In this document: positions 1 through 11,871 of the stretch, piece after piece
Position numbering within the stretch: the first letter of the stretch is position 1
Layout of the letters: each line of letters starts with the position of its first letter
Assembly (NCBI RefSeq): GCF_000189635.1
Contig: NW_002476202.1
Span: 62,001 to 126,000, forward strand
Length of the DNA: 64,000 bases
Source of the DNA: Tetrahymena thermophila SB210
Taxonomy: Eukaryota > Ciliophora > Oligohymenophorea > Hymenostomatida > Tetrahymenidae
Direction: 5' to 3'
Position numbers and translations under genes: made by a program
The notes under the pieces: generated by a model
Told to the model about the DNA's origin: nothing
The model's input: the letters and a program-made list of their open reading frames with translations, nothing else
The model's database searches: none

Positions 1-3000
1 GCACATTACTAACATTTCTTTTTCTATGGATTTTTAATAAATCCATCTTGGCACTTATTAACGCATATGTTATTTTGATCAAAAAAGTAATCTGAATTTT
101 TACATTCTATGCAATCTCTTTCTGATGATTCTTTACAGCTTTTACAGCTTTCATGACATGGCTTACAGGCTTTTTATTTCTTATCTGTTTTTAAAAATAT
201 GTAATAAAATTATAAATGAAGAATTTCTTTCAGTAAATTGAGTAAATAAAAAATAAAGGTGGGGGATTGATTAATATTAAATCAGACAAATTTAATTAAT
301 TTCAAAAAAATGATTAAAGTAATTCAAAAAATAGTAACAAAGCACTTGTAAGAATTACATAAAATTTGATGATTATCTCACTTGAATGCGTTAATAAAAT
401 TTAACTTACAAATCGCATTCAATGCTTTTGGATAGAAAAATATAAAAAATAAATTATTACCAAGGTATTCCCCGATTTCACATTTGAAGCATTATCCTTC
501 TAAAAGAGTATAATCTGGTTAACAAGTGTAACACTCTTGAAGACCTGTGCATTCTAAGCAATTAGTGGCGCATTTAGCGCATTTAATGTTTTACTCATCA
601 AAGAAACTGCCTTTAGGGCATTTTTTTGAGCAAGACAAATCATCTTATAAAATTCCTACTTTACATTTCATACACTAGTTTATTCCCTCTCCAAAGCAGG
701 TTTCACAATTTTAATGACACTGTAAACAAGACTTTTAACATTTCAAATTTATTCCAGAAGGTAGCGAAACAGATGAACTTTTTGAAAAGATTTTTACCTC
801 ATTATCTTAACAATTGTAGTTAGTAGAAACGGAACATTTTTTACATTCTAAGTTTGAAGGCCCTAAACATTCTGAACAATCACTATGACAGTTTTTACAT
901 ACAGAATTTTCTCCATATTAATTAGAATCACAATCTCCACAAATTTTTGTATCAGTTCTAATGAATTTATTTGAATTTTAACATTTAATACATTAATTTT
1001 AAAGGGGTCCTGTGCAAGAAGAGCAATCAGAATGACAGCTTTTACATTCATTTTCAGAATCAACAAATTAATTATTTTCGCATTTTCCACAGATTCCATT
1101 TATTGTTTTTGGATAGTTTTTTTCACATTTCAAACACTAAGTACCATCTTTACATGAAACACAGTTAGCTATACAATTTTAGCAATTAATACCATCATTA
1201 AATTAGTTATAATCACATTAAACACATTTTTTCTGTGAACTAATTGAGAGATAGTAGCCATTTTTTGAACATTTTTAGCAATCAAACTATGTTTCTCCGT
1301 TGCAAATTTAACAATCCTAGTGACATTACTTACAGATGTGGTTTTTATCAAAGAAATATCTATCATATACACACTCTTTACATTCACTTTATTTTTCACC
1401 AGTACATGTTTTGCAATCAGGATGGCATTTTTTACAGAATTTACCGTCTATGTAATAATTTAATGATATGTTACAAGGTTAACAAATATTTTATTCACTT
1501 AACTTTAAATTAGGATCTTTGCATTCTGTGCATTCATTATTTGAAGGACCCGTGCATTTAAAACAAGAGCTATCACATGCTTTGCACTCTTAAGTAACCT
1601 TGTCAATATAATATCCATTTTACTCATCACATTTCTAACAAATATTACCTAAATCACTCCTCTTATATAAACCATCGCTGCATTGATTGCATTCTTTATC
1701 AGACTACCCAAAGCATGTTTTACAAGATTTATTACAATCTAAGCAAGAGTTAGTGTCTTTATCTACATATTTCCCTTTATTAAGATCACATTCTGAGCAC
1801 TAACCACCATAATCTTTTATTGGGGTACCGATGAAGCTGGAACCAGCAGGGCATTTAAGACACTAATTTTTTTCTTTACCTGAACATGTTTGACAAGAAT
1901 TATCGCAAGGTCTGCAATTTTTATTATCAATAAAAAACTTTTCATTTGTATTGCATTTAATACATTCGCTTGTGTCTCCATTGAAATAATAGTCACTAAT
2001 ACAGCTTTTACAATCATCCTTATTTGGTCCTTTACATGTAGAACAATATTAAGAACATTTTTAACACTTATTAAATTCATCAGTATATTAGTCTAAATCA
2101 CAAGTCCCACATTTCTTAGTGTCTAATCTAATACTTAAGCTTGTGTCTTTGCATTTTGTACAATCTGTTTCTTCAGGACCTGTGCATGATTAACAAGAAG
2201 AATGACAGGGTTTACAAGTATTTGTATTTGAATCAGCAAATTCAGATTCCCCACAACTCCCACATTATCCATCAGGTTTGAGTGGAAAACCTTTTAAGCA
2301 CTTTTCACATTTTTCAGGCTTTGAGCATTATTCGCAGTTTTTAGGACAGGTTTAACATTTTATTCCATCATTTGTTTCATTAGTTTTACATTTTTAACAA
2401 GTACTATCCTAAATTGAAATAAATTTGTCTGGTAATTTACATTTTAAGCAATTATTATTGTTTGGTCCTAAACAAGTTTCACAATCTTCATGACACATTT
2501 AACATTTGTTTTATCCGTCTTTGTAAGTATTGGGATCTTAACATTTTATACAACTTGTATCTTTTCCATCATTACAAGTCTTACAATCTGTATGACATTT
2601 CATACACTTCTTTTAACTATCAGTTTCATCTTTGTAATAATTCTAATTGGTATCACAATCTCCACAAGTACTATTTTCAACCATCAAATATAAATTAGGA
2701 TTAGAACAAGATGAGCATTTATTTGACCCTTAGCCTGTACATGTCTTGCAAGTAGAATCGCATTTTCTGCATGCTGATTTATCAGTATAAAATCCATTTG
2801 CTGTTTCACATTTTTAACACCCATTTTCATTTTTTCCATCTAAAAAGTAGAAATCCGTTTTACATTTAGTGCAATTAGATTTATTACACTCTTAACAATT
2901 TGCTGGACAGTCTAGACACTTATTATTATCGTCTACATATTTAGCATCCTCTAGATTACATCCTTAGCACTTTCCATTTAAAAAGCTTAAATTTGATTTG

Positions 3001-6000
3001 CACTTTAAACATTCATTATCTTCTTATCCTGTGCATTTCTAGCAGCTTTTATGACATGGATAGCATCTCTTCACATTATTTTCTTCATTTTTAATAAACA
3101 TCGAATTCTCTACATCACACACAATACATTTTTTTGAATTTTATTCAAAGATTTATGGGTCATTGCACTCAGTACACATATTCTCAGCCTCTCCATCACA
3201 ATTTTTGCAGGATGTATGGCATTTTTTACACAAGTTATTGTCATTTCTATCAACAAAAAATCCTTGCTCATCGCATTTTATACATTCACCATTTCTAAAA
3301 TAATATCCATCTTTACATTTTTAGCATTTAGAAGTATTATCTTTGCATATTAAACAAGAATCATGGCATTTTCTACACTTTTCTTAATCATCTTTAAAAT
3401 AGCCATTATTTATTTCACATTTGCCACATTTTTTAGTATCTTCCTGGAAATATGTATTTGGAGGGCATTCAGTGCAATTATCTGCATCAGGCCCATTACA
3501 CTTTTTACAAGTAGAATTACAACTTTTGCATTTATCCTATAAGATATAAAATCCCTTTTCAGTATCACATTTTTTGCATTCTTTATTTTCATTAAAATAT
3601 AAACCATCTATACATTTCTTGCACTTATCAGCACCCAATTCATCACAAGATTAACAGGTAGGATCACATTTTCTACATTTTGATTTTTTAGGATCTGTTT
3701 TATCAATAAACTCAGGTTTATTTGTAGGATCACACTCTACACATTAGTTAGTATCTTCTAAAAAATAAGTATTTTTTTCACATTCTGTGCACTAATCTTC
3801 CTTTTCTCCTTCGCAATTCAAACAATTTTTGCTGCAAACTTTACAGAAATTGTCTTTTTTATCTACAAAATGCTTTTAACCACATATTACACATTTTTAT
3901 TTGCCTTCATTAGTTTTTTAAAATACCATTTAAGTATCACAGGTTTAGCAACTAAATTCATCACCATCTAAACAGGTTTTGCAAGATTCATGACATTGTC
4001 TGCATCTTTATTTATTATCTATATATTATTTATCTTTTGTTTGACAGACACCGCATTCATTTGTGTCTTCTTAAAAATATGTATCTTTAACACAACTTTG
4101 ACAGTTATCTTTATTTGGACCGCTGCAGGTCAAACAAAATTCACTGCAATCATCACATTTATTATTATTAGTTAAATACATTTTATTTGTCAATTCGCAT
4201 TATACACATTTTTTACTCTTTAAACTGAAGTAATACTTATCAACACATGTAATGCAATTATCTTCAAATAATCCATCACATGTTTGACAATTTTCATGAC
4301 AGATTTAGCAAACATTATCTTTATCTACAAATTATTTATCTTGGTTACATTTAATACATTATTTAGAACCAGGCTTATAAGAATAATTTTATGCACAAGT
4401 TATGCATTCATTTGCTTAGTTTGAGCAAGTTAAGCAGGATTAATCACAATCGTAGCAAAATTTATCTTTTTTAAATAATCCAGCTGACTCATTGCAGGAA
4501 ATACACTGCTATTTTTTTTCATGTTTAAATAAGCTATCTATACATGTAATGCAAGAAGTTTCATTTTCATCGCTACACTTTTAACAATTAGCATGACAAT
4601 CGTAGCATCTATTTTTCTTTAAAAATTTCTTATTGTCTAAATCACAAGATCCGCAAACATTTGTATCACCTTAAAAGTAGTTTCCATCAGGACAGTTATT
4701 ACAATCACTTTCTAAGGGTCCTGAGCATGTTTTACATTTAGTATGACATGGTTTACATATGTCACCATCAATAAATTTTTGTTAATTCAATTCACATTCA
4801 CCACATATTAAAGTAAAGGAGTCTTTAAATTTACCCTCTATACATTTATCACATTTTTAAGAAGAATCTTTACAAGTTTTGCAAATAGAATCACATTTTT
4901 TGCACCTATCATTTTCAATATAGTATCCATTTGCAGTATCGCATTTCCCACAATTTTGAGTTTCTCCAATAAAATAATTTCCAATAGAACATTTCTTACA
5001 GTTTTATGAAGACTTTTCGCAAATTTAACAACTTGAATCACACGATTTACATTAATCTCCATCAGTATATTTTTATGAATTCAAATCACATTCACCACAT
5101 ATTTAAGTAGAAGAGTCTTTAAATTTTCCATCAATACATTTATCACACTTTTAAGAAGAATCGTTACAAGTTTTGCAAATAGAATCACATTTTTTGCATC
5201 TATCATTTTCAATGTAGTATCCATTTGCAATATCACATTTTCCACAATTTTGAGTATCTCCTATAAAATAATTTCCAACAGAACATTTCTTACAATTTAT
5301 TGAAGATTTTTCACAAGTTTGACAGGTAGAATCACATTATTTACATTAATCTCCATCAATGAATTTTTATTAATTTAAATCGCAATCTCCACATATTAAA
5401 GTAGAAGAGTTTTTAAACTTACCTTCAATACATTAGTCACATTTTTAAGTAGAATCGCTACAAGTTTTACAAATAGAATCACATTTTTTGCATCTATCAT
5501 TATCAACATAGTATCCATTTGAAGTTTCGCATTTCCCACAATTTTGAGTATCTCCAATAAAATAATTTCCAATAAAACATTTCTTACAGTTTTATGGAGA
5601 ATTTTGGCAAGTTTAACAGCTTGAATCACATGATTTACATTAATCTCCATCAATGAATTTTTATTAATTCAAATCGCAATCACCACATATTTAAGTAGAA
5701 GAGTCTTTAAATTTACCTTCAATACATTAATCACATTTTTAAGTAGAATCATTACAAGTTTTACAAACAGAATCACACTTTTTGCATCTATCATTATCAA
5801 CATAGTATCCATTTGAAGTTTCGCATTTCCCACAATTTTGAGTATCTCCAATAAAATAATTTCCAATAAAACATTTCTTACAGTTTTATGGAGAATTTTG
5901 GCAAGTTTAACAGCTTGAATCACATGATTTACATTAATCTCCATCAAGGAATTTTTATTAATTCAAATCGCAATCACCACATATTTAAGTAGAAGAGTCT

Positions 6001-8658
6001 TTAAATTTACCTTCAATACATTAATCACATTTTTAAGTAGAATCATTACAAGTTTTACAAACAGAATCACACTTTTTGCATCTATCATTATCAACATAGT
6101 ATCCATTTGAAGTTTCGCATTTTCCACAATTTTGAGTATCTCCTATAAAATAATTTCCAATAGAACATTTCTTACAGTTATATGAAGATTTTTCACAAGT
6201 TTGACAGGTAAAATCACATGATTTACATTAATCACCATCTATGAATTTTTATTAATTCAAATCGCAATCACCACATATTTAAGTAGAAGAGTCTTTAAAT
6301 TTACCATCAATACATTTGTCACATTTTTAAGTAGAATCATTACAAGTTTTGCAAATAGAATCACATTTTTTGCATCTATCATTTTCAATGTAGTATCCAT
6401 TTGCAGTATCACATTTTCCACAATTTTGAGTATCTCCTATAAAATAATTTCCAATAGAACATTTCTTACAGTTATATGAAGATTTTTCACAAGTTTGACA
6501 GGTAGAATCACATTATTTACATTAATCTCCATCAATGAATTTTTATGAATTCAAATTACAATCACCACATATTTAAGTAGAAGAGTCTTTAAATTTACCT
6601 TCAATACATTAATCACATTTTTAAGTAGAATCATTACAAGTTTTACAAACAGAATCACACTTTTTGCATCTATCATTATCAACATAGTATCCATTTGAAG
6701 TTTCGCATTTTCCACAATTTTGAGTATCTCCTATAAAATAATTTCCAATAGAACATTTCTTACAGTTATATGAAGATTTTTCACAAGTTTGACAGGTAAA
6801 ATCACATGATTTACATTAATCACCATCTATGAATTTTTATTAATTCAAATCGCAATCACCACATATTTAAGTAGAAGAGTCTTTAAATTTACCATCAATA
6901 CATTTGTCACATTTTTAAGTAGAATCATTACAAGTTTTGCAAATAGAATCACATTTTTTGCATCTATCATTTTCAATGTAGTATCCATTTGCAGTATCAC
7001 ATTTTCCACAATTTTGAGTATCTCCTATAAAATAATTTCCAATAGAACATTTCTTACAGTTATATGAAGATTTTTCACAAGTTTGACAGGTAGAATCACA
7101 TTATTTACATTAATCTCCATCAATGAATTTTTATGAATTTAAATCACAATCACCACATATTTAAGTAGAAGAGTCTTTAAATTTACCTTCAATACATTAA
7201 TCACATTTTTAAGTAGAATCATTACAAGTTTTACAAACAGAATCACACTTTTTGCATCTATCATTATCAACATAGTATCCATTTGAAGTTTCGCATTTCC
7301 CACAATTTTGAGAGTCTCCTATAAAATAATTTCCAATTGAACATTTTGTACAATTTTTTGAAGATTTTTCACAAGCTTGGCAAGTAGAATCACATTATTT
7401 GCATTAATCTCCCTCAATATATTTTTATGAATTCAAATCACATTCACCACATATTTAAGTAGAAGGGTCTTTAAATTTTCCGTCAATACATTTATCACAC
7501 TTTTAAGAAGAATCTTTACAGGTTTTGCAAATAGAATTACATTTTTTGCACTTATCATTTTCAATGTAGTATCCGTTTGCAATATCACATTTTCCACAAT
7601 TTTGAGTATCTCCTATAAAATAATTTCCAATAGAACATTTCTTACAATTTATTGAAGATTTTTCACAAGTTTGACAGGTAGAATCACATTATTTACATTA
7701 ATCTCCATCAATGAATTTTTATTAATTTAAATCGCAATCACCACATATTTAAGTAGAAGAGTCTTTAAATTTACCATCAATACATTTATCACATTTTTAA
7801 GAAGAATCTTTACAAGTTTTACAAATAGAATCACATTTTTTGCATCGATCATTTTCAACAAAGTACCCATTTGAAATTTCGCATTTCCCACAATTCTGAG
7901 AGTCTCCTATAAAAAAATTACCCGAGGAACATTTTTTACAAATATTGGGTTAGTTTGAACAAGATTAACATGTAGCATCACATTCGAGTTTTATAATTTC
8001 TCCTCTAATTTGATCATAAATTACTTCTATTAATTATTAAATTTTGTAAAAATTTTAAATAAATACAAATATAATATTACCATCACTTTATAAATTTGGT
8101 AATAATTTATAGCATACTCCATACTTAATTACTCCTGAGCAAGAAGATGAAGAAATGCATGTATTTTTATCATAATCATAGACTTCTCCTGGATTACAAT
8201 CTGCACATTTACTAGCACGACTTGATTTTTCAGTACAGTTTTTGCAATCTTTTAGGCAACACTTTTTAACTCCATCATCAAATGTTACATATTAGTAATT
8301 ATTTGTGCAGGAGTAACACTTATCACCTTTTTTTGTTATTCTATCTTACATAGAACATCTTGTACAGTTATCTTTAGTATTAGCAGGTTCTAAACAGTTT
8401 ACCCTTTTTTAAAAATGATCAATTATTACTAATTAAATTATTAAAGTAGAGGTTTACTAAACATCAGATATTTGAAGATTTCTAAATTTTAATATATCAA
8501 AAGGAACATTATCATAATGATCTTATTAGAAAAAATTTTAACATTTTTATACCTAAAGTTCTAAAATAAAATAATTTAAATATCTTTGTTAGAAATTTCA
8601 TAAAATTACTTAAGAAGAATTGTAAAAAAAAATAATATGCAAAGAGTTATAATTTCAT
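1..8658 (-). CDS. Giant cysteine-rich furin-like repeat protein, 5' part (runs off left edge)
   Basis: The gene starts at the ATG at 8658 and reads leftward. Exons are 8658-8610, 8560-8458, 8403-8081, 8026-461 and 184 to beyond 1; introns are GT-AG and all phases agree, giving about 2,741 codons in the window. The protein opens with a hydrophobic signal sequence (MKLQLFAYYFFLQFFLKL). A short Cys-poor stretch follows, then hundreds of cysteines in C-x2-C and C-x(5-12)-C spacing, as in furin-like and growth-factor-receptor Cys-rich domains. Such proteins are usually secreted or displayed on the surface, with disulfide-rich rods. Codons 4758-7930 form a recent tandem array. In Tetrahymena such genes are often labelled 'zinc finger, LSD1 subclass', but the signal peptide argues for an extracellular fold. 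The C-terminus, and so any membrane anchor, lies outside the window. Ligand and function are unknown. Confidence 0.85.
185..460 (-). other. 276-nt intron of gene 1 with inverted repeat
   Basis: The donor GTAATA follows a CTTG exon end at 461, and the acceptor AAACAG precedes the exon resuming at 184. The phase (G|AT) joins two CxxC stretches. It is much longer than the other introns of this gene (about 46-54 nt). It holds a perfect 9-bp inverted repeat, ttgaatgcg at 382-390 and cgcattcaa at 414-422, with a 23-nt spacer. No ORF or RNA gene was recognised in it. Confidence 0.7.
4758..7930 (-). repeat. 294-bp tandem array inside gene 1, about 10.8 copies
   Basis: The landmark ttaatctcc recurs at 5052, 5346, 5640 and 5934, and equivalent sites continue every 294 bp to about 7700. 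Each unit encodes 98 residues, two furin-like Cys modules back to back, so a change in copy number keeps the reading frame. Copies in the centre are nearly identical and those at both ends have diverged, the usual outcome of unequal exchange. The antisense and off-frame strands also stay partly open because of the repetition, which produces spurious ORFs here. Confidence 0.92.
6228..7403 (-). repeat. Higher-order duplication: two 588-bp dimers
   Basis: The dimer at 6228-6815 and the one at 6816-7403 match almost base for base, including alternating differences between odd and even 294-bp units (tttacc-atc followed by tttacc-ttc, and catttgtc followed by cattaatc). The array therefore last expanded in steps of two units. 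A few differences accumulate only near the 3' half of the second copy. Confidence 0.85.
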
Positions 8659-10639
8659 TATTTTTTATTTCCTATTTTACTGATTCTTTCAATTTTAATT
8701 GATTTTTTTTGATTTTTTTTTTTTTTAATTATAGTTTTTTAGGTATGTTTTAATATGAAAAAAACCCAAAATTATTATTAAATTAGAAACTAATCAATTA
8801 AATTTGTTTAATAATAAAAAATAAAATTCAGATATTATATGCATTTAACTAATATATATAATGTTCAGATTTCATTTTGCTTTTTTAATACAAACAATAA
8901 TAAATTACCATTTAATATAATTAAAAAAAAAATAATATTTAAATGCTAAACTGCCATTTAAAAATCTTTTTACTATGTAATTTGTTGTTTAAATACTAGA
9001 ATAAATAATGAAATTATTTTTATAGATATAAATAATCTAAAATTGTATACTCTTTGTTTAAGAATAACAAATGCTCAAAAATTTTCTTTACAATATTTTC
9101 GAAAAAAAAGTGCTTCAAGAGTTATGTGTAAATAGTAAAAATAACTATTTTGAATGGTTTTTTCTTTAATTCTTAATTTTTAATATCAAACAATAAAAAA
9201 TTTGCAAGCAGTATTGAACACCTAATTTTATACTGTGATTCTTTTAAATAACTTTAGTAAAATAAAAATAGAAAAATTAAAGTTACAATCAATTTACAAG
9301 AGCTGTTCTGTATATGGTTGAAATAATATAAAAGAATAAATATATATTTATTTAAAAGTTAATTAAATTAAGAAAAGTATGTATGTATATCATCGAATGC
9401 GTATTTTAATTAATCACAAAAATTTATGAAAGTTAAGCATACAAATAGTAAATATAAATAGTTAAGCTGTTTTCTACCAATATTTAAATTGTAAGCACAA
9501 GAAAATACACAATATTAAGAAAAATATCATAAATATTTTAAAAATCGCTGTAAAATATAATTAATTTTTCTTTATTTTATTTAAATTCCATTCTAAATAG
9601 TTAAATTTGAAATATATAAAAAGAATAAATTAATCCATTAATTTAATATCCACAGTTGATTATGCAATCTATGATATTAATAAAAAATAAAAAGTAAGTC
9701 AGTCACTTGGTCATATAAAAATTATAATATTTCATGCGCTCATTTATTTGGTTATATAATAATAAAGGTGGGCGTGATACAATTATTGTATCTTTTTCAT
9801 GTAATATTTATAAATTTAAAATATTATTCTATTAAAAATAGCTTAGTAAAATTTATAGCATAAAATAAAAAATTTTTGAATACATTTTGAAATTATTTTT
9901 TTAACTAAGAATTGGAATTATAATGTTTGTTTTTCTTTAAATGTATGGCTTTCTACAATATTTAGTATATTTTTGAATAAAATATTTATTCTATAATGAA
10001 ATTTGAAATATCAATAATTATTTCTATTTTTATATTGAAGATTTATGTATTTTAAAAATAATTTCATCATAAATTGAAAAGAAAATCTATTTAAATAATA
10101 TAACATTTATATAAAAAATTAATAATAGAATTTAATTTGAGAAGAAGAATTTAACAAAACAGAAATAAATAATGATGTTAATCATGATGACTACGACATC
10201 TCAGTTAGTTTAAGAAATTATTCTATTTAAAATAATTAAATGGAAATAAAATATAAATTTATACTTATAATTTATTTTATACTGCATTTTATACTATATG
10301 AATTAAATAAATATTTATTAATTTATTTAATTCTTTCATATTATTTTCATGCATTGAAATGAAATATTTCCACTTTAGAAAGTCACCATCAACTGTGAAA
10401 TTTAGGCACCTACCCCAATTATTAATAATCGATACCAAAAATTTAAGGTATCCAAAATTGACAATTTGAAAAATCTAAACCATTAAATTTTTCATTACTA
10501 TATTGTTATATCACCAATAAAATAATACACAGTGAGTTTTCACTGCAAGTTTAAGATTTTCATCACTAGAACAAAAACTTAACACATTTTGCACAAATCT
10601 ACAAACATAAATATTTGTAAACTCAAAACACAGTATTAT
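8659..10639. other. AT-rich intergenic stretch, no gene seen
   Basis: This stretch holds the 5' flank of gene 1 and low-complexity AT-rich sequence with TGA in all frames on both strands. I see no conserved motif, tRNA-like fold or CxxC coding. Promoter elements cannot be assigned from sequence alone. Its right part (from about 10380) may hold further, unrecognisable remains of the duplicated gene segment to its right. Confidence 0.6.
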
Positions 10640-11560
10640 CTTAAAGTTAAATACAGAATCGCATTTTATACAATTATTATTTTGATCTAAATAATTTCTA
10701 TTTTATGCATAGCAATCACCACATATGTTTTCTTGAAATAAAAATTTTCCTACACCAAAATGTTTGTATGTACAGATATTTTTGGATTCTTTGTAATCTT
10801 ATATAAATATTATTGCATTTAAAATATATATCACAGCAGTATTTAAACTTATTTCTTCTTAAATAAATTAAAAATAATCACATTAAATTGAGATTTTTAC
10901 ACTTTTATTGAGTCTAAAATTAGTTCTATTTCATGAATTAAAATAGTATGATAAATTAGTTTTATTGTATCATTTTATTTTACATTTTTTATTACCTTAA
11001 GGCATACTCCATACATAATTATACATGAAAAAAGACAAAGAAATACATTTATTTTTATAATTATCATATACCTCTCCTTCTTTATAATCTACTCAAATCA
11101 AGCTACTGCCAGTCCTTCATTTTTAAGAAAAGTTTTTTGCAACTCTTTGAATACCATTTTAATCAGCATCTTCAAATTAAAATATGGAGTATTTAGTTCC
11201 AGAACTATAGATTAAATCACCTTTTTGTAATTCATAAAATCATAGAATAACTTTTACTGTTAGTTTTTTAATTAGGAGGTTCCAAATAATTTATCTTTTT
11301 TAATTAATTTATAATTCTTACAAATGAATTAATTTTATATTATGGAGAATCTTGAAGGCTTCTAAGGATTCTATTATTAATTTTTAGCTTATCAAAAATA
11401 ATGAATTCAAAATACTTTAGCATCTCCTTAATTATAATCCTTTGACTTTGTGAAAATATTTTATTTAAGATTCAAAGAATTATTTAACTTACTAAAAATA
11501 AAAAATATAAATAAAATTAAAGAAAAGAACTGATATTTCATTATTTTTATGCTTTATATT
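10640..11560 (-). pseudogene. Decayed duplicate of the 5' end of gene 1
   Basis: Read on the minus strand, this segment aligns with the start of gene 1 in order. 11330-11530 resembles the signal-peptide and first-exon region (8460-8660). 10990-11300 matches exon 3 (8081-8403), with shared strings such as gcatactccatac and the tcacctttttt block. 10920-10985 corresponds to the intron at 8027-8080. 10640-10800 resembles a CxxC module. Many cysteine codons are replaced, indels shift the frame and in-frame TGAs occur, so no continuous protein is possible. Intron-like sequence is retained, so it arose by DNA duplication and not by retrotransposition. It lies between the two giant Cys-rich genes in the same orientation. 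Confidence 0.75.
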
Positions 11561-11871
11561 TAGAAAATAATTTTCAATATTTAAGGTATAGATTGTGTTT
11601 TTTATTCTAAAAATTATTATCAAAAGATTGTCAGTGTAAAAAAAATATAATTTATTTATTCTTTTTTTTACAAGTTAAATGATTTTTATTAATTAATTAA
11701 TTAATTAATTTATTTATTTATTATGTTATTAATAAAATAATAAAAGAATTTTTAAGGATATTAAAGATATAAACAAATTAATATATTATTAATGAGATAC
11801 ATAACTTTATAGTATAAAAGTAAGATAAATATATTATATTTCTAAAATATGAAATTAAAGATCTTTTTCTT
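11561..11871. other. 3' flank of gene 2 with AATT/ATTT microsatellites
   Basis: This is non-coding AT-rich sequence between the relic and the stop codon of gene 2. It contains an (AATT)n run at about 11688-11711 followed by an (ATTT)n run to about 11723. No gene is visible. Confidence 0.6.

Noticed and set aside
5396-5947. Minus-strand frames starting MMEINVNHVIQ, repeated twice
   Set aside because: They are in a different frame from the CxxC protein, which runs open for 7.5 kb through the same bases. Their similarity only reflects the 294-bp tandem repeat.
4758-7930. Regular direct repeats as a possible CRISPR array
   Set aside because: Units are 294 bp, contiguous, coding and without unique spacers, and the genome is eukaryotic.
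1-8658. Zinc-finger (LSD1-type) protein reading of the CxxC motifs
   Set aside because: A signal peptide precedes the repeats and the Cys density and spacing fit disulfide-rich extracellular modules better than zinc ligands.
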